The notes beneath the pieces are model-generated. The model saw only the letters and a list, made by a program, of their open reading frames with translations, did no database searches and was not told the DNA's origin. Source: Fibrobacter sp. UWR2 (GTDB lineage Bacteria > Fibrobacterota > Fibrobacteria > Fibrobacterales > Fibrobacteraceae). Taken from it: a stretch of DNA of 58,725 bases. The position numbers and the translations under genes are program-made. Each line of letters begins with the position of its first letter. Position 1 is the stretch's first letter. Below, piece by piece: positions 6,621-15,359 of this stretch. The stretch is taken from assembly GCF_002210285.1 (NCBI RefSeq), contig NZ_MWQE01000013.1, positions 1-58,725 on the forward strand, given 5' to 3'.

Positions 6621-8465
6621 TTATTCCACAAACAATATTCCCTTAATTCGTAGGGACTTGCTGCTCTTCGACTCTTCTTCCGCATGCAGGTAGCTTATCG
6701 CGATTGCAGCCCCGTCGGTCTTGATTTGCCTTGTGGAGTCCTGCTTGAGCGCTTGCCTGTCGACGGTAAAGCTGTAGACGGTCCTGGTTGCGCTTTCGCC
6801 TGCCGGGCCTGCGGTGCTGTCGGGGCATGCGTCACTCTCGTCGCTGTTGCAACTGCAGCCGCTGTCCTCCTTCAGTGAAATCCGGAAGGTGAGCGTGTCG
6901 CCCGTGAATTCGAACTCGTCGTTGTTGAAGTAATGGTCTATGGCGACGGCGCCCTTCGTGCCGCGGGGTACCTGGAGCACCGCCTTCTCGGGGTACTCTA
7001 TGCTGACCTCGAACTGATCGAACGGCTCTGCATCCGTGCTGTCCGAATCCTCGCAACATTCGTCTTCGGCGAGGTCTTTGGTGAATGCGTAGTCGTATCC
7101 TGTGATGAGGAGGTATTCGGTGAATTCCGGGTTGTGTGCTTCGGCAAGCTCGAGCATTCGCGAAGCAACGAGCTTCGATTTTTTGTCGTCTTTTTTCCGC
7201 AGGTCAATAACGAATTTACGGGCGTCTTCCTTGCTGAGCGGGAACTCCGTGTAGCCCGCTTCGGCAAGGGCTTCCCTGATGCTCCCCATCCAGACGCGCT
7301 GCGAAATGCTGTATGCGCTCAGCGGGGTATCGGTGATGACGAAGAATATCGCGCAGAATATGACGGCGATGTAGCGCGACTTGCACTTGATTTTGTCGAT
7401 GAGGAAGACCGCGATGATGATGTAGAAGTAGATGTTGATGGTCGCGGCGTAGATGCGTTCTGCCGAGATGCCGTAGTCGCTGATTCTGCGGATAAGGCCG
7501 ACGGACATCATGACCACGAGCGGAATGCACGCTGCGGGGAAAACCTTGAGGAGTTTTTTCTCGAACGTGTTGCCGGGAGCAAGGCGCGTGGGGTACAGGA
7601 TGGTGACGAGCGCGAGCATGTAGATCATGAATCCCGAAACGAAATACGATACCATTCCCTGCGGCATGTCCCACAGCACGATGAACTTGACGATGTAGGC
7701 GTAAAAGAGGAGTATGGCGAGTGAAAGTACCGGCACGAAGAGGAACCGGATAGTGCTCGTGGCGAACTTGTTCAGCGCGGGAGTTTCCCTGTGGCATTCC
7801 TCGATGGCGGGGATGCCGCTGAAGTAGAGTATGGGGAAGACGGCGCTCGCGCAGAAGTAGAAAATGTAGAAATACACCTTCTCGTCGAAGTCATGTTCGA
7901 AAAGTGCGCCAAAACAGAAGACGAGCGCTTCTACGGATGCGAGCAGGAGTGCTGTGACGAGCGCGGCGACAACTAGCGCCTTGAGGTTTTTGAACAGGAA
8001 AATCCAGAATGCGTTTTCGTCTTTGTCTTTCCAGAACGGGGCGATAAATATGCTGAGCGTGGCGGTCACGTACACAAGCGCGGTGCTTGCAATAAAGTAA
8101 TATGTCAGCGTGGAGTAATGTGCCAGCAATGAAAACTGCATCGCAACGCTGGAGGTGATACCGAAGGCAAGTATAATCGAAAGCGCGAGCCATGCTGCAC
8201 CCGAGATTGCCTGAGGCAACTTGCTTTCGTTTTTCAGGGATTCCTGCACGAGCGATGTCGTGAGGGAAATGAGCATTGCTGCGATAGGGTAGATGCCGAG
8301 CCACGCGAGGAATCTCATTCCGGCGAGTCTTTCAAAGATTTCTGTATGTTCCGTGCTGTAAACAAGCGCGAAGAACGTGAAGAAGGCGAGCGCCGATGCG
8401 ACGGGGAACCGCCTGAACGCGCTCGAAATTTGGCTCGGGTATTTTTTGAAAGCGTCAAGTACCAT
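6621..8465 (-). CDS. DUF4153 polytopic membrane protein
   Basis: A 614-residue inner-membrane protein of the DUF4153 type. About twelve hydrophobic segments occupy residues 20-395, with the family-typical middle part (FLFKNLKALVVAALVTALLL, then FPILYFSGIP and VKFIVLWDMPQGMVSYFVSGF). The last ~215 residues are hydrophilic and acidic, with Cys-rich patches (DECCEDSD and CSCNSDESDACPD), unusual for the family and probably exposed. Role unknown. The -10 box TATATTT ends 5 nt before the ATG with no Shine-Dalgarno, a strong case for a leaderless transcript. Confidence 0.75.
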   Translation of the reverse strand: MVLDAFKKYPSQISSAFRRFPVASALAFFTFFALVYSTEHTEIFERLAGMRFLAWLGIYPIAAMLISLTTSLVQESLKNESKLPQAISGAAWLALSIILAFGITSSVAMQFSLLAHYSTLTYYFIASTALVYVTATLSIFIAPFWKDKDENAFWIFLFKNLKALVVAALVTALLLASVEALVFCFGALFEHDFDEKVYFYIFYFCASAVFPILYFSGIPAIEECHRETPALNKFATSTIRFLFVPVLSLAILLFYAYIVKFIVLWDMPQGMVSYFVSGFMIYMLALVTILYPTRLAPGNTFEKKLLKVFPAACIPLVVMMSVGLIRRISDYGISAERIYAATINIYFYIIIAVFLIDKIKCKSRYIAVIFCAIFFVITDTPLSAYSISQRVWMGSIREALAEAGYTEFPLSKEDARKFVIDLRKKDDKKSKLVASRMLELAEAHNPEFTEYLLITGYDYAFTKDLAEDECCEDSDSTDAEPFDQFEVSIEYPEKAVLQVPRGTKGAVAIDHYFNNDEFEFTGDTLTFRISLKEDSGCSCNSDESDACPDSTAGPAGESATRTVYSFTVDRQALKQDSTRQIKTDGAAIAISYLHAEEESKSSKSLRIKGILFVE

Positions 8466-8498
8466 ATGTTAAATATAATACTTTGTCGCAAATTTGCG

Positions 8499-10067
8499 TT
8501 ACTTCTTTATGCAGCGGACGGGAACGTATTCTCCCTTTTCCCTGTAGTCGACGTTGCTGAAATTGGAGAATAGATCGCCGTTCTCGGTGTATACGCCCTC
8601 TTCCAGCCAGAACAGGTTGTATCCGGTTAGCGTCATGTCCCCTCCGTAGGGGTCGATTGCGCCATCCATTCTGAGGGAAAGGCCGTACTCGTCTGTGGCC
8701 GCCCTGTCTTTGCCCCGTATAAAGGAGCCGATTACGTAAAACTTGGGCAGGGTAGTGAGTGCGCTATTGTAACCTATGCCGTTGATAGTCCAGTCTTCTT
8801 TTTTCGGGAGCCGCCAGCCTTCGGGGCAGACTTTCTTGGACACGTTCACGGTGTAGAATCGACTTGCCCCGTCGCAGTAGCCATTTTCTTCTGCGCTAAA
8901 TTCCCTGTAACCCAGGTTCTTGGCGCACCGGCTCTGCTTAACGAATAGAGTGTCGGAACTATCGAAGTAATCCATGTCTTGTGCAAGCCAGGTCTGCCCA
9001 TTGTATTCAGTTGTCTTGTATACATGGCCGTCGCGAGGGTCTGTGAAGGTTCCGTATTCAAAATCAGGATTGAAGAAGTATTCCGCCGGCAGGTCCTGCG
9101 TATGCAGAATACTTTTCCAGTATTCATCGACGCAAATGTATGTCAGGTCGTTGTTAGTTTCGCCGACCCCGATGGTGCGCGTGCCGTTTTCTGTACAAAT
9201 TATTCCGTTCATCTCCTTGCCCTGCATTTCGAGGGTAATCCAGGAACTGTTTTGGCAAACAAAGTGATCCTTGCCGATGGTGATGAGCGTGTCTGCCATG
9301 TCCGCATTGCAGAAGGGCATGCCGGAACACTTGCGCCAAATGTTGCGTATGATGGAGAGAGAATTTGGAACCTCCTCTCCGTAAACGCAACCTAGCGGTA
9401 AGAACACGAAGGGGAGTTTGTTCAGTTCTGCATAGGGCAAATCGTTGATGCAGTAATTTTCCGGTTCAAGGGTGCCGTCGGCAAAGTCATTGACCAGTGC
9501 GGGTAACATCTCGTTGATCGAATCGTTTTCCCGGTTCTTGTATAGGTAGAACAGGGTGTATTCCAGTTGCTCGTCGGTAATCCGCGGGTTTTCCTGGAAT
9601 AGCGTGTCGATGCCAAGTTCCCGGTAAAGTTCCCCAGTTGCGGAATCCTTGGCCGTATTGTGGTCAAGCCCTTGCGCCTCGAGGGTCGCGACGCGCTGCT
9701 GTATGAAGCCGTCTACCACGCCGTAGACTGCCTTGCGGGCTGGTGCGGGTGCGGCGCATTGCCTGTTTGGCGGGAATACGATGCCGCCGGCACCGCTGCC
9801 ACCGTCAGTACCGCTGCTGGATGAAGTCGGGTCTAGGTTCGTGCCCGAACTGGATGAAAGTTCTTCCTTGCTGCTGGATGACGTTTCGGTGGAACTCGAG
9901 GATCCCGGCTTGGCCGGCTCGGACAGGGGCGTATCTTCGCTCGAGGAACTTTCGCCCTGCGCGATGACCGTGTTATCGTCTTCGGTGGTGCCCGTCACCT
10001 TCTCCGAGCAGGAGCAGGCGAAAAACGCAATGAAGCATGCGGGTAGAATTAACTTAATCTTGCTCAT
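8499..10067 (-). CDS. FISUMP-domain lipoprotein
   Basis: A 522-residue surface lipoprotein. Residues 1-20 are a lipoprotein signal ending FACSC, so Cys20 is the likely lipidated residue. Residues 38-95 are a Ser-rich low-complexity linker (repeated SSSS), typical of Fibrobacter exported proteins. The C-terminal ~190 residues are a FISUMP domain (Fibrobacter succinogenes major paralogous domain): DGHVYKTTEYNGQTWLAQDM, then CPEGWRLPKKEDW and a final VPVRCIKK. The family is abundant in Fibrobacter and presumed to act at the cell surface, but its ligand is unknown. Its start overlaps the end of the upstream TIGR02147 regulator by 14 nt, so the pair is an operon. Confidence 0.85.
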   Translation of the reverse strand: MSKIKLILPACFIAFFACSCSEKVTGTTEDDNTVIAQGESSSSEDTPLSEPAKPGSSSSTETSSSSKEELSSSSGTNLDPTSSSSGTDGGSGAGGIVFPPNRQCAAPAPARKAVYGVVDGFIQQRVATLEAQGLDHNTAKDSATGELYRELGIDTLFQENPRITDEQLEYTLFYLYKNRENDSINEMLPALVNDFADGTLEPENYCINDLPYAELNKLPFVFLPLGCVYGEEVPNSLSIIRNIWRKCSGMPFCNADMADTLITIGKDHFVCQNSSWITLEMQGKEMNGIICTENGTRTIGVGETNNDLTYICVDEYWKSILHTQDLPAEYFFNPDFEYGTFTDPRDGHVYKTTEYNGQTWLAQDMDYFDSSDTLFVKQSRCAKNLGYREFSAEENGYCDGASRFYTVNVSKKVCPEGWRLPKKEDWTINGIGYNSALTTLPKFYVIGSFIRGKDRAATDEYGLSLRMDGAIDPYGGDMTLTGYNLFWLEEGVYTENGDLFSNFSNVDYREKGEYVPVRCIKK

Positions 10068-10911
10068 TGCTCGTCTCCTTTTTTACAACCCTATTATTTA
10101 CTTTGTCCGAAAGCGGGAAAAGCTGCAGGTTCACGCGATACACCTGGTTGATGTTCTCGCATTCGCGCGCGATGTCGATAATTTTTTTGCGGCAGTCGTT
10201 TATCGTTTCTACGATCCGGGTGTAGGCGGCCTCGTCGATTCCCATGGTGACGCCCGTAATGTTGCGCTCCTCGGGGCTATCCGTGTCGATGGATTGCATG
10301 GCGAGGCCCGCCATTTTGCGGTTCATGGACCGGATGGCGAGCGGGATAGCCTCTTTCGAGCCCTTCACGGATTTTTCCGTCTGCTCGTAGGTTCCCTTGC
10401 CCGTCTTTACGAGAAACCCCGCCTTCACCAGGAACTGGAGCGCATCCTGCACGTCGAGTGCCGATGTCTTGTTCCTGATGCTTGCTGCGATTTCGCCCGG
10501 TGCCGCTCCCGGCATTATCGGGGCGAGTTCGCGCACGATGGGGCAGGCGGGCGTCTCGTAGTAGTGGAAGGCTTCGGCGTCGACGGTGCGAATCTTGTTG
10601 AGCCTTGCCTCCTGTTCGAGTTCGCGAAGAGTCGCCTCCTTCTCGGCGGCATTTTTCGCGTTCCCGAATTTAACGAGCAGCCCGAAATAGGTGAAGTTGA
10701 ACCCCTCTAACCCCATGGCTCGTGCCACCTTGCCTATTCCGGGCTTGCTCAGCCGCGTTTTGCCGTCACATACCAGCTTGAGGTATGTCGGCGAGACAAA
10801 ACCGGCGAGGCTTGCGAATTCGCGCCATGTGAAATATGAAACCCTCTTGCGCTCCTCGTAGAAGTCGCGCATGTAGGTACGGTAGTCACTGTACTCGGTT
10901 ATGGGTTTCAT
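10054..10911 (-). CDS. TIGR02147-family putative regulator
   Basis: A 285-residue cytoplasmic protein of the TIGR02147 family (DUF4423), a lineage-specific set in Fibrobacter proposed to be transcriptional regulators. It shows the family start MKPITEYSDYRTYMRDFYEE, a helix-turn-helix-like FTWREFASLAGFVSPTYLKLVCDGKTRLS (residues 28-56), and the C-terminal IVETINDCRKKIIDIAREC. The ATG at 10911 is chosen over an upstream GTG/ATG-less extension. A TATTATT box ends 9 nt before it. It overlaps the FISUMP lipoprotein gene, and such regulator-lipoprotein pairs recur in Fibrobacter, suggesting that it controls its neighbour. Confidence 0.8.
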   Translation of the reverse strand: MKPITEYSDYRTYMRDFYEERKRVSYFTWREFASLAGFVSPTYLKLVCDGKTRLSKPGIGKVARAMGLEGFNFTYFGLLVKFGNAKNAAEKEATLRELEQEARLNKIRTVDAEAFHYYETPACPIVRELAPIMPGAAPGEIAASIRNKTSALDVQDALQFLVKAGFLVKTGKGTYEQTEKSVKGSKEAIPLAIRSMNRKMAGLAMQSIDTDSPEERNITGVTMGIDEAAYTRIVETINDCRKKIIDIARECENINQVYRVNLQLFPLSDKVNNRVVKKETSNEQD

Positions 10912-11085
10912 GTGAATAAAAATAATACAAAATAGGCGAAAAAGTAATAAAAATCGCATTTTTCAATAAAAATATTCGCAATTTTTAAAATATGATACAA
11001 AGCGACGCGCATATGATACGCGGGTGTATTATATGCGCTGCGAGCGACCCGCGTCAACTAATGACCATTGACCAATAACTATTGA

Positions 11086-11736
11086 CTACCCGCCAACTTT
11101 TTCAACGAACTCGCGGCACACCGCCTCGGGGTCGGGTTTGCCGAAAATCGCGGAGCCCACTACGAACACGTTCGCGCCCGCTTCCTTGCAGGCGAGGATG
11201 TTGTCGAGCTTCACGCCGCCGTCAATCTGGATATCGAGTTCCGGCTTCATGGCGCGCAGTTCGCGGATCTTGTCGAGGCAGTACGGGATGAGGCTCTGGC
11301 CGCCAAAGCCAGGGTTCACCGACATGATGAGCACCATGTCCACGATGTCGAGCACGTACTTTATGCTTTCGAGCGGAGTCGCCGGGTTGATGGCCACTGC
11401 GGGCTTCACGCCGAGTTCCTTTATCTGGTGCAGCAGGCGGTCGAGGTGGTTCGTGGTTTCGGCGTGTACGCTGATGATGCTTGCTCCCGCCTTCGCGAAT
11501 TCGCCCACGTAGTTCTCGGGATTCTCGATCATCAGGTGGCAATCGAGCGGGAGCTTGGTGCCCTTGCCCACGCATGCAGAAATGCCCGGACCAAAGCTGA
11601 TATTTGGTACAAAGTGCCCGTCCATGATATCGAGGTGCACGAGGCCTGCACCGCCGTTTTCAATGGCCTTGAGGCCGTTTCCGAGTTCGAGGAAGTTAGC
11701 GTTCAGCACGCTGGGGGCGATAATTTGCTTCAACAT
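11086..11736 (-). CDS. rpe: ribulose-phosphate 3-epimerase
   Basis: A 216-residue TIM-barrel enzyme interconverting ribulose 5-phosphate and xylulose 5-phosphate in the pentose phosphate pathway. Diagnostic segments are IAPSVLNANFLELG at the N terminus, HLDIMDGHFVPNISFGPG (metal-binding His and Asp), DCHLMIENPE, VLIMSVNPGFGGQ, and IQIDGGVKLDN followed by GANVFVVGSAIF (phosphate loop). The start is MLKQIIAPS; the longer frame to 11823 runs into the intergenic region. It diverges from the glycogen-binding gene. Confidence 0.95.
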   Translation of the reverse strand: MLKQIIAPSVLNANFLELGNGLKAIENGGAGLVHLDIMDGHFVPNISFGPGISACVGKGTKLPLDCHLMIENPENYVGEFAKAGASIISVHAETTNHLDRLLHQIKELGVKPAVAINPATPLESIKYVLDIVDMVLIMSVNPGFGGQSLIPYCLDKIRELRAMKPELDIQIDGGVKLDNILACKEAGANVFVVGSAIFGKPDPEAVCREFVEKVGG

Positions 11737-11839
11737 GCCTAAAAAGGTAGAAAAAAGCCTGCTTGGGCGTGCGCCGCCATCGGAAAAAATGATAATAATC
11801 GATAATATTTTATACCTAGCCACGAAACTTATTTTTTAC

Positions 11840-11876
11840 TAACTTTGTTCGAGTTATTTTTAGCAGGAGATGAAAC
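11840..11876 (+). promoter_or_regulatory. TAnnTTTG-type promoter
   Basis: TAACTTTG (11840-11847) matches the TAnnTTTG -7/-10 consensus known for Bacteroidota housekeeping sigma factors. It is followed by a short leader ending in AGGAG 8 nt before the ATG of the glycogen-binding gene. Confidence 0.4.
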
Positions 11877-12278
11877 ATGGCTAAGACAACAACAACTAAG
11901 GCTACAAAGGCCCCGGCCAAGAAGTGCGCTACCAAGGCTGCTGCCCCGAAGGCTGCTCCTAAGGCCGCTGCAAAGGCTGCCAAGCCGGTCGCAGAAAAGA
12001 AGACCGCCGCTAAGGCTCCGGCCAAGAAGGCCGCTCCGAAGGCCGCAGCCCCCAAGAAGGTCGCTGTGGAATTCGTCGCTGACTGTCCGCTCGCAACGAC
12101 CGTTTCTGTCGCTGGCACGTTCAACAACTGGGCTGTCGACAAGGACATGCTCAAGAAGGACAAGAAGTCCGGTCTCTGGACTGCCAAGATTTCCCTCGCC
12201 GCTGGCGACTACGAATACAAGTTCGTGTGCGACGGCAAGAACTGGGATGCAGGCGACAACAAGATCAAGCACGTCTAA
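11877..12278 (+). CDS. histone-H1-like tail fused to glycogen-binding domain
   Basis: A 133-residue protein in two parts. Residues 1-62 are almost only Ala, Lys, Pro and Thr, with repeated KAAPKAA and PAKKA motifs like histone-H1-type bacterial proteins (for example AlgP or HctB tails) that bind nucleic acid or other polyanions. Residues 63-133 are an AMPK-beta/CBM48-type glycogen-binding fold: VEFVADCPLATTVSVAGTFNNW, then GLWTAKISLAAGDYEYKFVCDGKNW, with the conserved Trp residues that stack on alpha-glucan. There is no signal peptide, so it is cytoplasmic, and Fibrobacter stores glycogen. The combination suggests a linker between glycogen and a polyanion, or a glycogen-particle protein with a solubilising basic tail. 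It has a good AGGAG ribosome site and its own terminator. Confidence 0.75.
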   Translation: MAKTTTTKATKAPAKKCATKAAAPKAAPKAAAKAAKPVAEKKTAAKAPAKKAAPKAAAPKKVAVEFVADCPLATTVSVAGTFNNWAVDKDMLKKDKKSGLWTAKISLAAGDYEYKFVCDGKNWDAGDNKIKHV

Positions 12279-12300
12279 TCGCGCCAATGCAATAACGGAT

Positions 12301-12328
12301 GCGCCGGGCTAATCGCTCGGCGTTTTTC
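12301..12328 (+). terminator. intrinsic terminator
   Basis: GCGCCGGGC-TAAT-CGCTCGGCG folds into a GC-rich stem (one mismatch) followed by TTTTTC. It ends the glycogen-binding gene 23 nt after its stop. Confidence 0.75.
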
Positions 12329-12478
12329 ATTTTGTGTAAAGTGGTGCGCTGCTTGTTTTGCCGCGCTGTGAAGCGGGCCCGCGCTATGCAAGGGTTTGCG
12401 GTTAAATAGCGCCCGTGCGGCCTTCGCAACTCTGAGCTGGGGCCCCTCCCGCAGGATAAAAAAACTAAATTTGTCCCC

Positions 12479-13741
12479 ATGACAAATTATTCTATCCCTC
12501 AAGAAGTTTTTGTGAAGGCTGCCGAACAGTACGGCACCCCCCTTTGGCTCTACGACCGCGCCACTATTGAGAAGCGCGTGAAGGAAGTCCAGGTTTTTGA
12601 CACGGTGCGTTTTGCCCAGAAGGCATGTCCGAACCTCTCCATCGTGGCGCTCGTGCGCAAGCTCGGCGGCGTGGTCGATGCAGTCTCTGCCGGCGAAATC
12701 GTCCGCGCGTTGAAGGCGGGTTTCAAGGGCGGTCAGCAGAAGGGCAAGGCTCCCGAAATTGTCTACACCGCAGATATCTTCGACCGCGACGCGCTTGAAC
12801 TCGTGAAGAAGTACGACATCGCGGTGAATGTCGGTTCGCCCGACATGATTCAGCAGCTCGCTGATTTCGGCGTGAAGTCGGAACTCACGCTCCGCGTGAA
12901 CCCGGGTTTCGGTCACGGGCATTCCAGCAAGGTGAATACCGGCGGCCCGCTTAGCAAGCATGGCGTGTGGCACGAACAGATCAAGGACTGCATCAAGCTT
13001 GCGCAGGCCAACGGCATGTGGATTACCGGGCTCCACATGCACATCGGTTCCGGCTCCGACTTCGAACACCTCTCGCAGGTTTGCGACGCGATGGTGGACG
13101 CTAGCCGCCGCCTGGGCTCTCATTTGCGCACCATCAGTGCAGGGGGCGGCCTCCCGATTCCGTATCATGAGGAAGACAAGGGCAACCGCATCGACATGCA
13201 GGCCTACTACGACCTGTGGGACAAGGCCCGCAAGAACATCCAGCAGAGCATCGGCCACGAGGTTCACCTGGAAGTCGAACCCGGTCGCTACCTGGTGGCC
13301 GAAAGCGGTTACCTGATGGCCGAAATCCGCGCCGTCAAGAAGCAGGGCGACAACCTGTTCTACCTGCTCGATGCGGGCTTTACTGACCTGGTGCGCCCGA
13401 GTTTCTACGGCAGCTATCACGGCATTTCCATCATCGCCCGCGACGGTCGCGAATTGAACGAGACGGTCGATGCTGTCGTGGCAGGCCCGCTCTGCGAATC
13501 CGGTGACGTGTTCACGCAGGAAGAAGGTGGCTTCGTGGTGACCCGCAAGCTCCCGAAGGCGAAGGTCGGCGACCTTTTGATTCTCCATGACGCAGGTGCC
13601 TATGGTGCCGCCATGAGCAGCAATTACAACAGCCGCCGCTACGCCGCCGAGACCATGTACACTAATGGCGAACTGAAGGTCATCCGCGAAAGGCAGACGT
13701 TCGAGCAATTGCTCCAGAACGACCGCGTTATTGATTTATAA
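12479..13741 (+). CDS. lysA: diaminopimelate decarboxylase
   Basis: A PLP-dependent alanine-racemase-fold decarboxylase of 420 residues, converting meso-diaminopimelate to L-lysine. The PLP lysine is K48 in VRFAQKACPN. Other marks are the glycine-rich HMHIGSGSDF (near 186) and SAGGGLPIPY (near 221) phosphate-binding loops, EVEPGRYLVAESG (near 265), the catalytic Cys in GPLCESGDVF (near 340), and GAYGAAMSSNYN near the end. Related carboxynorspermidine decarboxylases are shorter and lack the CESGD context. TAAATTTG, a perfect TAnnTTTG box, lies 5 nt before the ATG, with no Shine-Dalgarno, so the mRNA is probably leaderless. Confidence 0.92.
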   Translation: MTNYSIPQEVFVKAAEQYGTPLWLYDRATIEKRVKEVQVFDTVRFAQKACPNLSIVALVRKLGGVVDAVSAGEIVRALKAGFKGGQQKGKAPEIVYTADIFDRDALELVKKYDIAVNVGSPDMIQQLADFGVKSELTLRVNPGFGHGHSSKVNTGGPLSKHGVWHEQIKDCIKLAQANGMWITGLHMHIGSGSDFEHLSQVCDAMVDASRRLGSHLRTISAGGGLPIPYHEEDKGNRIDMQAYYDLWDKARKNIQQSIGHEVHLEVEPGRYLVAESGYLMAEIRAVKKQGDNLFYLLDAGFTDLVRPSFYGSYHGISIIARDGRELNETVDAVVAGPLCESGDVFTQEEGGFVVTRKLPKAKVGDLLILHDAGAYGAAMSSNYNSRRYAAETMYTNGELKVIRERQTFEQLLQNDRVIDL

Positions 13742-13763
13742 TCGGTGCATAGCTTATAAAATC

Positions 13764-13792
13764 GGGCGACGCCTCCGTGCATCGCCCCTTTT
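13764..13792 (+). terminator. intrinsic terminator of lysA
   Basis: GGGCGA (13764-13769) pairs with TCGCCC (13782-13787) and is followed by CTTTT. It lies 22 nt after the lysA stop. Confidence 0.55.
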
Positions 13793-13853
13793 CAATTTAA
13801 AAGGAAATTTCTATTTTTCTTGCCCGTAGATTATACCCTTTCAAGGAGCTTTT

Positions 13854-15332
13854 ATGGGCGGCTTTTGCGGAGTTACTTCCAAATCGGATTGCGTATGCGA
13901 TCTTTTCTTCGGGACTGACTACCACTCGCACCTCGGTACGCATCGCGGCGGTATGGCGGTGCTCAAGTCCGACGGAACATTCCATCGTTCCATCCACAAC
14001 ATCCAGAACACGCCGTTCCGTAGCAAGTTCGAACACGATTTGGCAGCATTCGCAGGTAACGTCGGCATCGGCGTGATCTCCGATACCGACCCGCAGCCGC
14101 TGGTGATGAGCACCAAGCTCGGTACCTTCGCTATCGTGACCGTTGGCCTTATCGCAAACATCGAGGAACTCAAGGAAGAACTCTTCCACAACAACTGCAT
14201 GCAGCTGCAATACTCCACCACGAGCGGCATGGTCGGCCCGACGGAAGTCGTCTCCGCGCTCATCGCCACGCAGGCATCCATCGTCGATGGCCTCAAGTAC
14301 GTTCACGAGAAGGTGAAGGGCAGTTGCTCCGTGTTGCTCATGGATAGCACGGGCCGCTTCTATGCGAGCCGTGACAAGTGGGGCCGCACGCCGATCATCC
14401 TCGGCCGCAAGGAAGGCTCCATGATCGCTGTGCAGGAAAGCTGCGCGCTCCCCAACCTCGGTTACGAGTACGTACGCGACCTCGGCCCGGGTGAAGTCGT
14501 GGAACTCACTCCCGAAAAGGATACCTGCCTCGTGGAACCGCGCAAGAAGATGGCTATCTGCTCGTTCCTCTGGGTCTACTACGGCTACCCGGCATCGAGC
14601 TACGAGGGCCGCAATGTGGAAATGACGCGCTACCGCTGCGGTTCCGCACTCGCGAAGCGCACCCCGACCGAGGCCGATGCTGCCTGCGGTATTCCGGATT
14701 CCGGTACGTCCCACGCCCTCGGCTACGCGCACGAGGCCGGTGTGAAGTTCGCCCGCCCGTTCGTGAAGTACACGCCCACGTGGGCTCGCTCCTTTATGCC
14801 GCAGGACCAGCGCCAGCGCGAGCATGTGGCCTCCATGAAACTCATCCCGGTCCCGGGACTCATCCGCGACCGCCGTCTCGTGTTCTGCGACGACTCCATC
14901 GTGCGCGGTACGCAGCTAGGCAAGCAGGCCGCCAAGCTTTACTCCCTCGGGTGCAAGGAAACGCACATGCGTATCGCCTGCCCGCCGTTAGTTTATCCGT
15001 GCAAGTTCATCAACTTCTCCCGTTCCAAGAGCGAGTACGACCTCATCACGCGCCGCTACATCCGCGAAAAGGAAGGCGAGAATGCCGATATCGCGAAGTA
15101 CACCGACCCGGATAGCGAAGCCTACAAGGGCATGGTCGAATATATCCGCAAGAACCTGAACTTGACGACGCTCGCATTCCAGCGCATCGACGACCTGGTC
15201 CATGCCATCGGCCTCCCTGCCGAACAGCTCTGCACCTACTGCTGGAGCGGTAAGGACTATGCCGAAACGGGTGATTGCTACCATTGCCCCTGCGAGGGCG
15301 GTCAGTGCCCCAGCAAGGACAAGGATAAGTAA
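13854..15332 (+). CDS. PurF-like amidophosphoribosyltransferase (GGFCG class)
   Basis: A 492-residue class-II glutamine amidotransferase fused to a phosphoribosyltransferase domain. The N terminus is MGGFCGVTSK: the nucleophile would be Cys5 after removal of four residues, unlike canonical PurF, which begins with the catalytic Cys or has a longer propeptide. The glutaminase loop reads HLGTHRGGMAV in place of the canonical LQHRGQES. The PRPP loop is clear (LVFCDDSIVRGTQLGKQA, near 345). The last 30 residues are Cys-rich (CTYCW, CYHCPCEGGQC), possibly for metal or an Fe-S cluster. Members of this divergent class occur in Clostridia and Bacteroidota and are often annotated PurF; whether this one makes phosphoribosylamine is not certain. 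AAGGAG precedes the ATG and purM is elsewhere in the window. Confidence 0.8.
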   Translation: MGGFCGVTSKSDCVCDLFFGTDYHSHLGTHRGGMAVLKSDGTFHRSIHNIQNTPFRSKFEHDLAAFAGNVGIGVISDTDPQPLVMSTKLGTFAIVTVGLIANIEELKEELFHNNCMQLQYSTTSGMVGPTEVVSALIATQASIVDGLKYVHEKVKGSCSVLLMDSTGRFYASRDKWGRTPIILGRKEGSMIAVQESCALPNLGYEYVRDLGPGEVVELTPEKDTCLVEPRKKMAICSFLWVYYGYPASSYEGRNVEMTRYRCGSALAKRTPTEADAACGIPDSGTSHALGYAHEAGVKFARPFVKYTPTWARSFMPQDQRQREHVASMKLIPVPGLIRDRRLVFCDDSIVRGTQLGKQAAKLYSLGCKETHMRIACPPLVYPCKFINFSRSKSEYDLITRRYIREKEGENADIAKYTDPDSEAYKGMVEYIRKNLNLTTLAFQRIDDLVHAIGLPAEQLCTYCWSGKDYAETGDCYHCPCEGGQCPSKDKDK

Positions 15333-15359
15333 GGCTCCTTTAACTATATTTGGGGCACT

